Positions 46,440 through 54,727 of a DNA stretch of 64,000 nt are shown piece by piece (the first letter of the stretch is position 1; every line of letters starts with the position of its first letter). Origin of the DNA: Williamsia sp. GTDB taxonomy: Bacteria; Bacteroidota; Bacteroidia; Chitinophagales; Chitinophagaceae. The notes beneath the pieces were generated by a model. It searched no databases. It was not told the DNA's origin and saw nothing but the letters and a program-made list of their open reading frames with translations. A program made the translations under genes and the position numbers. The stretch lies in the NCBI GenBank assembly GCA_015069695.1, contig JADCRZ010000015.1, forward strand, positions 62,001-126,000. Direction: 5' to 3'.

Positions 46440-47474
46440 ATGAAAAGCGTGTTGAGACTTTACAGACCGGACATGATTTTGCTTGCAGGAGTGATCGGGT
46501 TGATTGGGGTATCCTGCAAGGTGCAGAAGGTAGCTGAGAAGCCTCCGGTAGTGATCGCGGAAAATCCTATTATCACAAATATGTATACGGCAGATCCCTC
46601 CGCGCATGTGTGGAAAGACGGGCGGCTCTATGTTTACGCATCACACGACATAGCACCGCCGCGCGGATGCGATCTGATGGATCAATACCATGTTTTTTCA
46701 ACCAGTGATATGGTGAACTGGACAGATCATGGTGAAATATTGCGGGCAAGCCAGGTCACCTGGTGCAAACCACTTGCGAAGGATGCCAAATTCATGTGGG
46801 CGCCCGACTGCGCATACAAGAATGGCAAATATTATTTTTACTTTCCGCATCCAAGCCAGGACCCCTGGAACGGAAACTGGAAGATCGGCATCGCTGTCAG
46901 CGACAAGCCCGCATCCGGTTTTGTTGTGCTGGATCATTGGTTGAAAGGCCTGCCCGACAAGGGTGAAATCGATCCCTGTGTTTTTGTAGACGATAACGGG
47001 CAAGCCTACTTCTACTATGGCGGTGGCGGCAAAAGTTACGGCGCCAAACTCAAAGACAACATGATTGAGCTGGATGGTGAACTTCAGCCAATGACAGGGT
47101 TGGAAGATTTTCATGAAGCAACCTGGGTGCATAAGAAAGACGGTGTTTATTATCTTTCTTACTCCGATAATCACGATGAGAAAAGAGACAAGGAAGGCGT
47201 GAAAGGAAACAACAGAATGCGTTATGCGACCAGCAAGAGTCCGCTGGGACCCTGGAAAGCCCAGGGGATATACATGGATCCAACCGACAGCTATACCAAC
47301 CACGGATCGATTGTAAAATTCAAGGGACAATGGTACTCATTTTATCACAGCAGTGAGCTTTCCAAAAAAAGGGGAGAACACAACGACTGGTTGCGTTCAG
47401 TGGCTGTTGATAAACTGTATTACAATGCGGATGGTACCATTCAAAAAGTTGTTCAGACAGGGATCCGTAAATAA
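46440..47474 (+). CDS. Glycoside hydrolase family 43 enzyme (secreted)
   Basis: 344 residues. Signal peptide with a lipobox-like VSC (residues about 25-27). The five-bladed GH43 propeller holds the three acid residues: TADPSAHVWKDG (base Asp about 50), GEIDPCVFV (pKa-tuning Asp about 178) and FHEATWVHKK (acid Glu about 225). FMWAPDCAYKNGKYYFYFP and TNHGSIVKFKGQWYSFYH are typical blade segments. Known GH43 activities include arabinofuranosidase, xylosidase and exo-galactanase; the subfamily cannot be decided by eye. Codon context: 22 bp before the beta-helix enzyme, same operon. Confidence 0.94.
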   Translation: MKSVLRLYRPDMILLAGVIGLIGVSCKVQKVAEKPPVVIAENPIITNMYTADPSAHVWKDGRLYVYASHDIAPPRGCDLMDQYHVFSTSDMVNWTDHGEILRASQVTWCKPLAKDAKFMWAPDCAYKNGKYYFYFPHPSQDPWNGNWKIGIAVSDKPASGFVVLDHWLKGLPDKGEIDPCVFVDDNGQAYFYYGGGGKSYGAKLKDNMIELDGELQPMTGLEDFHEATWVHKKDGVYYLSYSDNHDEKRDKEGVKGNNRMRYATSKSPLGPWKAQGIYMDPTDSYTNHGSIVKFKGQWYSFYHSSELSKKRGEHNDWLRSVAVDKLYYNADGTIQKVVQTGIRK

Positions 47475-47496
47475 GTAAACCCTTTTTACCTGTATT

Positions 47497-50340
47497 ATGA
47501 GCAGGATAAATCTTAGTATGAGAAAAGCAAGTTTCGGCGTAGGCAGAATGGCCGTGGTTGCCATTGTAGCCATGTTTATTGCAGGCAAGATAGACGCGCA
47601 GGCATTCCAAAACAGTCTAAAAACTGTTTATCCCACAAAGGACTGGGTTGTATCTGATTTTGTGGTGACCGATCAGAAGTTTGGCGCGAAAGCCACGCCA
47701 GGTTTTGACAACAGAGGGGCTTTTCAGGCTGCTATTGATGCCGCTTATAAAAATGGGGGCGGGGTCGTGTATGTTCCGGCCGGCAATTATGAATTCCGCA
47801 GTACGCAAACGGCTACCAGGAACGTGAGGGTGCGGCAGGCAGAGAACGAAACAATGAAAGAATTTACGTATCAGTATGTGCTGAATCTCCCGTCGAGTGT
47901 GCAGCTGCGCGGCGACTGGGCAGATCCTGCTTTAAACGGAGGAAAGGTTCTCGGAACAATTCTGGAAGTGCGCGTGGGCAAAGACGCGCCCAATTACAAC
48001 GGCGCTGTTGAAAGTTGGTGGAACGATGCACAAGCCGGCAACGCGCTCCGCACAACCTACACCAGCATTGCGGACAGGTTTATAGATATGAATTCAGGTA
48101 CCGGCGTAACGAACCTGTCAATCTGGTATCCCGAACAGGACATCAACGACGTAAAACCGTATCCATGGACCCTTTTCCAGCCAAACGGCGACTGTGTGAC
48201 GATTGAAAATGTCACGCTTGTAAACGCCTACAACGGCTTTTATTCTGCTCCCAGCGAACTTCATTATGTTTTGAACAGCTACATGACAGCCCTGCATACA
48301 GGGATCGAAGTGCATGTATGCACCGACATCGGGCGCATCGAACATGTCAAAATAGACCCGGCATACTGGGCAAATTCAGGGCTCCCGGGTTCACCCTCCC
48401 TGGCAAAAGTGGCTGCGTACACGAAAGCAAACGGTACCGGATTCAACATGCACCGTTCAGATTGGGAATACGTGTCCGGTTTGTACGTATCTGATTATAA
48501 AACAGGTATGTGGGTCGGGAGAGAACCCGGTTACTTTGATACCCCCAATGCGCAGTTTTACGAAATTCATATCAAAGATTGCGACACCGGCATGTATGTA
48601 CAGGCGGTGAATCCATATGGCCTGCTTATTTCCAACTCTACATTCGGGGCGCAAAAAAACGGGAAGGCCGTGTATTTCTACAACGATTTTAAAACCTCTG
48701 TCCAGTTCAACGGGGTGGATTTCACCGGGCCGGTCGTGAGTGATGGCAGCGATGGCGTTATCTCCTTTGAAAGCTGTTTGTTTAGCAACTACAATGAATA
48801 TGCGCTGAAGATAAACAATGGCAATGTACTGCTCACCCAGAGCCAGTTTAAAAAACCGGCCGGTCATGTAGTACTGGGTCCGGACGTCAATACGCTTAAA
48901 TCGGTGAACTCCGGTTATAATGGAAAATTGGAAATCGAAAACAGAAGCAAATCTGCCAAAGTCGAGATCAATAATGGCAAGCAGTATTTGTTTGATCCCA
49001 TCCCAAAAAATGTGGTGACTGACATCAAAGTACATCCAAAACCGGCTTCCAGCAGAATGATGAAGGTTGACCTGCCGAGGGCGACAGGCTTTGACAACGA
49101 ACAACCGAAAGAAGATGTATCGGCTCCCTTGCAAAAAGCGCTTGACGAGCTGAAAAGGGCCGGGGGCGGTACCTTGTATCTGCCGGGTGGAAGATATCTG
49201 GTGAACAATCCCATCAAAGTTCCTTCAGGCGTTGAATTGCGGGGAACATGGGACGTACAGCACCATACGCAGAGTGGGGGAGTGGGGATCTTTACAACGT
49301 ATGCCGGCGGTACAGCCGGAGAAGGAGGCCCTTCCCTGATACAGCTGGCGGAAGGTGCGGGCATCAGCGGATTGACCATTGCGCAGTTGAATATAGCAAC
49401 GGATGGTAACACGGCGGAGAACCCCAGAAAGACCCCGTTCCTGATACAGGGGCAAGGTCCGAACGTTTATATTGTTAACCTCACGATCGGGGGCGGCGAT
49501 AAAGGAATAGACCTCGCTTCCTACAACACCAGCGGGCATTATGTTGATTATTTTGCCGGCGTACTCGCCAGGGCCGGCATTTGGGTTGGCGGAGGTGCGA
49601 AAGGGGGATTTATCCGGAACATGCAGCTTAATCCGCATTACGGATCAAGGCTTCCGCAAGGCGGACAAGGATACCCAAGAGTCGCTTTGACCCGTTTCGT
49701 GCAATCAAATTGCAGTGCGCTGAAATTTGCCGATGTTAAAAACCAGACGATCTTCAACAATTTCGTTTACGGGTCTTTCTACGGCATTCATTTCCTGAAG
49801 GATGCTATCACCGGTAAGAATTCCGGAGAGATGACGGTAATTGGCCACGGTTCAGACGGATGCTCCTATTCCCTGTTTGTAGAAGACGCCGACAAAAACA
49901 CCAAATTAATTGCAATCAACTCCGAACTGGTGAACACGCGCACTGCAGAGCCTGTCAGGTCATATGTTTTGATGGGCGGCGAAGCGAATACCACCAAAGT
50001 GCACCCTGATGCGCAGCTGATCCTCTATAACAGTGCATTTTGGGGCAGTCCAACCATCGGTGCGATCATCAATAACGGAACCGTGCGTTTTCAACAGGCA
50101 AACTTCCAGCGCTCCGGTGCACCCGGCATCGACAACAGGGGCGGAAAGGCGCATGCGTACTCTTCTTATTTCGCCCAAAAAATGCCCGGCGAGGCCACGG
50201 GCGACAACGTGTATGCAAAGCTGCACGCAGCCAGCGTCTCCACAGAGCTGACCAACAACTATTATATCTCCGGGTTCAGGGAAAACAATGAGAAACCGGG
50301 CAAGATATACGGATCTGATATGCTTGTTAATAAGAAGTAG
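47497..50340 (+). CDS. Tandem right-handed beta-helix enzyme (GH28/pectate-lyase-3-like, possibly GH55-like)
   Basis: 947 residues. Signal peptide (hydrophobic RMAVVAIVAMFIAGKIDAQA). Two homologous beta-helix domains, each opening with the Pectate_lyase_3 motif: RGAFQAAIDAAYKNGGGVVYVPAGNY (about 70-95) and APLQKALDELKRAGGGTLYLPGGRY (about 545-570), each followed by an 'LPSSVQLRGDW / VPSGVELRGTW' turn. Two-helix layouts with this motif are known in GH55 exo-beta-1,3-glucanases, but this protein is longer and I cannot confirm catalytic residues. Polygalacturonase-like DD pairs are not obvious. An alternative start is ATG 47518. Likely acts on a plant or microbial glycan taken up by SusCD. Confidence 0.85.
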   Translation: MSRINLSMRKASFGVGRMAVVAIVAMFIAGKIDAQAFQNSLKTVYPTKDWVVSDFVVTDQKFGAKATPGFDNRGAFQAAIDAAYKNGGGVVYVPAGNYEFRSTQTATRNVRVRQAENETMKEFTYQYVLNLPSSVQLRGDWADPALNGGKVLGTILEVRVGKDAPNYNGAVESWWNDAQAGNALRTTYTSIADRFIDMNSGTGVTNLSIWYPEQDINDVKPYPWTLFQPNGDCVTIENVTLVNAYNGFYSAPSELHYVLNSYMTALHTGIEVHVCTDIGRIEHVKIDPAYWANSGLPGSPSLAKVAAYTKANGTGFNMHRSDWEYVSGLYVSDYKTGMWVGREPGYFDTPNAQFYEIHIKDCDTGMYVQAVNPYGLLISNSTFGAQKNGKAVYFYNDFKTSVQFNGVDFTGPVVSDGSDGVISFESCLFSNYNEYALKINNGNVLLTQSQFKKPAGHVVLGPDVNTLKSVNSGYNGKLEIENRSKSAKVEINNGKQYLFDPIPKNVVTDIKVHPKPASSRMMKVDLPRATGFDNEQPKEDVSAPLQKALDELKRAGGGTLYLPGGRYLVNNPIKVPSGVELRGTWDVQHHTQSGGVGIFTTYAGGTAGEGGPSLIQLAEGAGISGLTIAQLNIATDGNTAENPRKTPFLIQGQGPNVYIVNLTIGGGDKGIDLASYNTSGHYVDYFAGVLARAGIWVGGGAKGGFIRNMQLNPHYGSRLPQGGQGYPRVALTRFVQSNCSALKFADVKNQTIFNNFVYGSFYGIHFLKDAITGKNSGEMTVIGHGSDGCSYSLFVEDADKNTKLIAINSELVNTRTAEPVRSYVLMGGEANTTKVHPDAQLILYNSAFWGSPTIGAIINNGTVRFQQANFQRSGAPGIDNRGGKAHAYSSYFAQKMPGEATGDNVYAKLHAASVSTELTNNYYISGFRENNEKPGKIYGSDMLVNKK

Positions 50341-50447
50341 ACCGCTCAACAAGACGCTTCTTGCAGCTTGATCAATCAGCGGATTCGATGTATAGGCTTG
50401 TTTGGATTTGGTTCTGCATTTGATGATGGGATGGGTCTACGATGTTA

Positions 50448-50468
50448 TATCACACCAGTATCACACCA
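50448..50468 (+). repeat. Direct heptamer repeat, candidate SARP operator
   Basis: TCACACC-AGTA-TCACACC inside a 10-bp perfect tandem repeat (TATCACACCA) with 11-bp periodicity, so both copies face the same side of the helix. About 180 bp before the predicted promoter of the regulator. Confidence 0.5.
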
Positions 50469-50646
50469 ACCGATCCAAAGTCTTATTATACCTGTTTACA
50501 TCAAGGGTTCGCGTACATCACTCCGTTAAATAGCGGAAATGCACCTGAATCGATGTGAGTCCTCCCGCATGATTCTTGCTCTTTTCTGCGTTGGTTCCGC
50601 TTTTGGCGTGCAACAAAGCCCCTCAAAATATCAGGATGAATGATTA

Positions 50647-50654
50647 TATATTTG
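50647..50654 (+). promoter_or_regulatory. -7 promoter element of the SARP-type regulator
   Basis: TATATTTG is a perfect TAnnTTTG. It ends 17 nt before ATG 50672 and lies downstream of the other possible ATG (50636), which supports 50672 as the true start. No TTG is seen at the -33 distance. Confidence 0.42.
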
Positions 50655-50671
50655 TAGTCCTGACTATTTTT

Positions 50672-53305
50672 ATGCGATATCAGTTGTGTGCCATATTTTT
50701 CTTTCTTTTATCGTACCACCTAACTTTTTCACAATCATATGGTTTGGCCTTTAACAGCCATGAGGCCGTTTCTGAAAAGCGGACTGCCCTGGAGCTGACG
50801 CCGGAAGATTCCCTGTATTTTACCGGTGATCCGCGCTTTGATTTTGAGATCAATTTCATCCCTTCCTACAAGATCTATTTCGGGTATGTGCTGCGCATTG
50901 CATGTAAAAACGGGAACATCGATCTTATTTACGACCAGGGGAATTCTGTATTCAGGGTGATCACCGGCCAGCAGTTTTCCGGTATATCTTTTTCCATCCA
51001 CCAGGATAAACTGTTTCATGAATGGAGCAGGGTCAGCTTGCAGATAAAACCCGGAAAGCAAACGCTTGAAGTTTCGCTTGATGGCAGGCGGCAAGGTGTT
51101 GCCAAACTCCCTTTTCCGGTCAGCGATCAATATTACAAAGTATGGTGGGGCGCCAACGACGATCCGCATTACCAGACCCGCGACATACCGCCCATGCGCA
51201 TCCGCGAGATCAGTCTGTACAATGGAAACGCCCTTCAGCATCATTGGTCCCTGAACGAGATGGCTGGCAACAGTACCCTCGACGATGTGCATCAGAACAA
51301 AGCGACGGTTAAAAACCCGGTATGGGTAAGACCCAAACACCAGAACTGGCGGTTGATCAGTTCGTACGTTATAAAAGGGAATGCTGTTACTGCGTACGAC
51401 CCCAAAGAAGAGCGTGTGTTCGTGACCGGTTCTGACTCCGTGTTTGTGTACAACACCCAAAATAACCAGCATCCCTGGACAAAGCTGTCCGTTGAACGCG
51501 AGAACATCATGCCGGGTATCCAGGGTGTATATGATACGCTGGCAGGTAACCTGTACGATATTTTTATCCGCCAAAAAACAGTGGCAACTTACCAGGTTGG
51601 CCAGGCGCACTGGACGGCACCGGTTGATCCGGTTTTGACGGAATACTGGCACGCCAACAAATTTATCTCACCCCTTGATACCTCCCTGTACATTGTCGGC
51701 GGGTATGGCCAGCTAAAGTACAAGAACACCGTACAGCGGTATCATTTTTCCACGCGCGAATGGCAAATCCTGGCGCCCGGAGGAGACCGGTTGACGCCCC
51801 GCTATCTGTCTGCCCTTGGCCTCAACGAACGGGGCGACACTGCCTATGTCATGGGCGGCTATGGCAGCGGTACGGGCGACCAGATGCTCAACCCCGGCAT
51901 CTACTCCGACCTCTTTGCCTATTCAATTAAATCCGCAACCTTTAAAAAGCTGTTCAATCTCAACGCCCACACATTTCCCTATACGTTTGCCAACAGCCTG
52001 GTGATTGATTCAAAAAACCAGCGGTATTACGGACTGATCTTTCCGAACAACACGTTCCATTCAAAGCTGCAACTGATCCGGGGTTCGCTGAAAGATCCCT
52101 CTTTTCAGCTGCTGGGCGATGCCATTCCTTATTTGTTCTATGACGTGCAGTCGTACGCTGATCTTTACTATGCGCCCAAGGCCGGCAAGCTGATTGCCGT
52201 AACCTTGTTTTACTCCGATCCGGATTCCTGGAAAGGAAGCACAACTGTGAATGTTTATTCACTTGATTTTCCGCCTGCCCTCCTTGAACCGGTGAGCAAA
52301 GGAGAGGTTCCGGACAAGCGAAGGTGGCCGTTCCTGGTGGGAGCACTGGCAGCAGGATTGTTGCTGGCAACTGTCGTGCTCCTGGTAAGGCGCCGTAAGC
52401 ACCGGCAGGTGGATGCCTTGCCATCTTCTGTACATGGTATGGGAAGGCAGGCGGTTATGCCTGTGCCCCCCTCAGAAACAGGCATGCCGGAACAGATAGC
52501 CCCTGAGATAGACAGCCGGCAGGTTTCCCTGGACGTACAGACAGGGGAAGAAGAACTTCCCTTGCAATCCCGGATCCTGTTGTTCAATCAGTTTAAAGTC
52601 CTGGATCAGGAAGGAAATGATCTGACGGTTTTGTTCACGCCGCTTATCAAAGAGATGTTCCTGCTCATACTCATTTATACATTCCGCAACAAGCAGGGTA
52701 TTACATCCAACGAATTAAACGAGATCTTATGGAATGGAAAATCCGTGAAAGACGCCAAGAACAACCGGTCGGTGAATATGACCAAGCTGAAGAACATCCT
52801 TGAAAAAGTAGGCAATTGCGCCATTGTAAAAAAGGATAATTTCTGGCGGTTCGAGACGGCAGGTGATCGCATGTATGTTGATTACGAAAGACTGGTTGCG
52901 CTGTTCCTAAAAAAGCGGCCCATAGACATGCCTTATATGGAGGAATTGCTTGCGCTCACCGGGAAAGGCTCCTTCCTGCTCCAGACCGCGTACGACTGGC
53001 TGGATGACATCAAATCGGAGATCTCTGATGCCGTGATCAATGTGTGCCTCGATTATCTCCGGCACCATCCCACCGCTCACGATGAATTCAATATTGAGAT
53101 TGCCAACTGCATCTTCCGCTTCGACGCCCTCAATGAAGATGCCCTTAAGATCAAGTGCAGAAGTTTCATCCACCAGGGACGTTATGCCTCTGCCAACAGC
53201 ACATACGCAAAATTTATTCGCGAGTACCGCGAAATTTACGGAGAGGAATATAGCAAATCCTTCAACGAGTTCATCAAGGATACATCCGGATACTCTTCCC
53301 AATAA
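50672..53305 (+). CDS. Membrane-spanning one-component regulator: LamG-like, Kelch-like, TM, SARP-type DNA-binding domain
   Basis: 877 residues from ATG 50672, which begins the signal peptide MRYQLCAIFFFLLSYHLTFSQ; longer frames from TTG 50576 or ATG 50636 add an unnatural leader. Outside part: a concanavalin-like/LamG domain (about 20-215; FDFEINFIPSYKIYFGYVLRI, HEWSRVSLQIKPGKQTLEVSLDG) and Kelch/galactose-oxidase-type blades (LYIVGGYGQLKYKNTVQRYHF, AYVMGGYGSG). One membrane helix at about 552-572. Inside: a SARP/AfsR-like winged helix (about 634-735; ITSNELNEILWNGKSVKDAKNNRSVNMTKLKNILEK) and a C-terminal helical repeat like BTAD/TPR (to 877). No kinase, receiver or sigma domain. Last gene of the PUL, so the likely glycan sensor. 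The layout follows HTCS logic in a single chain. Confidence 0.88.
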   Translation: MRYQLCAIFFFLLSYHLTFSQSYGLAFNSHEAVSEKRTALELTPEDSLYFTGDPRFDFEINFIPSYKIYFGYVLRIACKNGNIDLIYDQGNSVFRVITGQQFSGISFSIHQDKLFHEWSRVSLQIKPGKQTLEVSLDGRRQGVAKLPFPVSDQYYKVWWGANDDPHYQTRDIPPMRIREISLYNGNALQHHWSLNEMAGNSTLDDVHQNKATVKNPVWVRPKHQNWRLISSYVIKGNAVTAYDPKEERVFVTGSDSVFVYNTQNNQHPWTKLSVERENIMPGIQGVYDTLAGNLYDIFIRQKTVATYQVGQAHWTAPVDPVLTEYWHANKFISPLDTSLYIVGGYGQLKYKNTVQRYHFSTREWQILAPGGDRLTPRYLSALGLNERGDTAYVMGGYGSGTGDQMLNPGIYSDLFAYSIKSATFKKLFNLNAHTFPYTFANSLVIDSKNQRYYGLIFPNNTFHSKLQLIRGSLKDPSFQLLGDAIPYLFYDVQSYADLYYAPKAGKLIAVTLFYSDPDSWKGSTTVNVYSLDFPPALLEPVSKGEVPDKRRWPFLVGALAAGLLLATVVLLVRRRKHRQVDALPSSVHGMGRQAVMPVPPSETGMPEQIAPEIDSRQVSLDVQTGEEELPLQSRILLFNQFKVLDQEGNDLTVLFTPLIKEMFLLILIYTFRNKQGITSNELNEILWNGKSVKDAKNNRSVNMTKLKNILEKVGNCAIVKKDNFWRFETAGDRMYVDYERLVALFLKKRPIDMPYMEELLALTGKGSFLLQTAYDWLDDIKSEISDAVINVCLDYLRHHPTAHDEFNIEIANCIFRFDALNEDALKIKCRSFIHQGRYASANSTYAKFIREYREIYGEEYSKSFNEFIKDTSGYSSQ

Positions 53306-53384
53306 TACCGAATTGAATTTAGAAGTTGGTATTTCATGTTCCTGCCGGAACATAGGATACCATACTTCTAAATTCAATTCGGTA
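53306..53384. terminator. Long near-perfect hairpin between converging genes
   Basis: 79 bp starting at the base after the regulator stop. Outer arms of 21 bp (53306-53326 and 53364-53384) are perfectly complementary; the inner part continues with TGGTAT / ATACCA and ATGTTCC / GGAACAT around a 4-nt loop, interrupted by one extra base and a 3-nt mismatch. Probably a bidirectional terminator. The length is unusual and a small mobile-type repeat is possible. Confidence 0.6.
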
Positions 53385-53438
53385 GAAGGAAGATCTTCCG
53401 CTGAATTCCCAATCAATTTGATATGATATAATTACTTC

Positions 53439-54155
53439 TTAATTAGAACGATTTATTCTCTTTGCTTTGTTATACCTGGCCAGGCACTCGTTAAGCGGTT
53501 TGCCCTGGCTATAAATGCAATCGCAGAAAATTTTGCAGGCCGCAGGGTTTTTGCTGCCGGTACATTGGTTTCTGCATTCCTCTTCCGAATTGCCCGGCAC
53601 GATCTCATATAGGTAGAACGTACCCACAATAATAAGGGCCAGGACGGCGATGCAACTCCCAAAAAATATAAACCTGAGACGTTTACCCAGGGGCTTTTTC
53701 AAAATGGGCGGATCTGTTCCGGGCTGCTTTAACAGCAGAACAGGTTTTAGCCGGTCATAATTCCAGGTTAACAGGAACAAGCTTGCCAATACCATCATCG
53801 TGACCAACCGGGTACCGTCAAAGCGGGTAGCATACGTCAGCACACAAATATTGAGGATAACGGGAAAATACATCAGCGCACCAAGAAGGGAAGTTCTTGG
53901 AATCAGCAGCAAAACAGCGGTTATGATTTGGATAATTCCAATAAAGGTGTAGTAATAGCCTGTTAGATGTAAGGCATCGAAGTAATGTCCCAGCGGGTTG
54001 TTTGAGGGTAAGCCGCTGGCGAACCGTTCACCCATGATTTTAACATAACCTGCGGGAAGAAAGCTGGCTGCCAGAGCAACGCGGCAAAAAACAGCAAAGC
54101 CCTGAAACCATTTGTCGGACTTAGCCTCCCAGTATATTTCCTCGATTCTATTCAT
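53439..54155 (-). CDS. DoxX-family membrane protein with cysteine-rich tail
   Basis: 238 residues. Four membrane helices of the DoxX fold: FCRVALAASFLPAGYVKIMGERF (with the typical 'F-L-x-x-G-x-x-K' stretch), YYYTFIGIIQIITAVLLLIP, LLGALMYFPVILNICVLTYA and LVTMMVLASLFLLTW. A fifth helix (FIFFGSCIAVLALIIVGTFYLY) precedes a soluble C-terminal tail of about 50 residues with six Cys in the pattern C-x3-C-x8-C-x3-C-x-C-x10-C. That tail is not part of standard DoxX proteins. Role unknown; DoxX proteins are linked to redox or oxidative-stress functions. Converges on the PUL regulator across the long hairpin. Confidence 0.8.
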   Translation of the reverse strand: MNRIEEIYWEAKSDKWFQGFAVFCRVALAASFLPAGYVKIMGERFASGLPSNNPLGHYFDALHLTGYYYTFIGIIQIITAVLLLIPRTSLLGALMYFPVILNICVLTYATRFDGTRLVTMMVLASLFLLTWNYDRLKPVLLLKQPGTDPPILKKPLGKRLRFIFFGSCIAVLALIIVGTFYLYEIVPGNSEEECRNQCTGSKNPAACKIFCDCIYSQGKPLNECLARYNKAKRINRSN

Positions 54156-54242
54156 AGCTCGATTTTAATGACAGCGCACCAGGCCTTTTGTGGATTTAAC
54201 CCCCGTGTTCAACGTAAGCAAGCGCAACGTATCTTGATCCCG

Positions 54243-54584
54243 CTAAAAATCATGTTTTCTGCGGGTGTTTAGTTTGCTGAGAAAATAATAAATCGCCAGT
54301 GCAATGGCAGTCCAGTACAAAGCAAACGGGAGAACCAAGATGGGCGGTGCCGGATCTGGCAGTTTAAATAAAAACGACAGGGGACCCAGCATAACAATTT
54401 TGATCGGTGAAACAATGGTGGCTACGGTGCTCTTCCAGGCTATGGATGATCCGATGCCGGGGTAGGGCTCGCTGTTTACAGGAAAGAGTCGAACTTCGGG
54501 CCCTAAAAGGGAATTAAAGATAAATTGAAAAACAAACGCCGAAGCGAGGAAAATAAGGACGAATTTTGTTCTTGAAATCTTCAC
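54243..54584 (-). CDS. Small membrane protein of unknown function (GTG start)
   Basis: 113 residues from GTG 54584. Two membrane helices: RTKFVLIFLASAFVFQFIF near the N-terminus and PPILVLPFALYWTAIALAIYYFLS near the C-terminus, followed by a basic tail (KLNTRRKHDF). The open frame continues upstream to a TTG at 54653, but that part overlaps the -33 and -7 boxes and the palindromes, so it is most likely untranslated. I do not recognise the family. Under a palindrome-covered promoter; 87 bp from the DoxX gene start on the same strand. Confidence 0.6.
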   Translation of the reverse strand: MKISRTKFVLIFLASAFVFQFIFNSLLGPEVRLFPVNSEPYPGIGSSIAWKSTVATIVSPIKIVMLGPLSFLFKLPDPAPPILVLPFALYWTAIALAIYYFLSKLNTRRKHDF

Positions 54585-54613
54585 GCAGCTGATTTTTGAG
54601 ATTGGTAAAAGTG

Positions 54614-54655
54614 CTTTGTATTTCAAAGTTAAAGAAGCCTCTTTGTATTTCAAAG
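54614..54655 (-). promoter_or_regulatory. Promoter covered by two identical palindromes
   Basis: Minus-strand promoter TTTG (plus 54651-54654), 19 nt, TAACTTTG (plus 54624-54631), a perfect Bacteroidota -33/-7 pair. Two copies of the 15-bp palindrome CTTTG-TATTT-CAAAG (plus 54614-54628 and 54641-54655) cover the two boxes exactly, 27 bp apart. Strong candidate for a repressor that blocks polymerase at both elements. Confidence 0.65.
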
Positions 54656-54727
54656 CATTTTTGATGATTTATTCGTCCATCTCAACCTGTACAAAGGGCT
54701 TTTGGAAAATATTAATTGTAATTATAA

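Larger units (their letters stand above)
50341..50671 (+). promoter_or_regulatory. Upstream region of the SARP-type regulator with 11-bp-phased repeats
   Basis: 331 bp between the beta-helix enzyme and the regulator. Holds two copies of TATCACACCA (50448-50457 and 50459-50468), i.e. heptamer TCACACC repeated with a 4-bp spacer, the geometry of known SARP operators. A -7 element TATATTTG lies at 50647-50654, with no good -33 partner. Confidence 0.5.

Noticed and set aside
50672-53305. Hybrid two-component (HTCS) regulator
   Set aside because: No HisKA, HATPase, receiver or AraC domain; the cytosolic part is SARP-like.
53306-53384. Insertion sequence
   Set aside because: 79 bp, no transposase, no clear target-site duplication visible.
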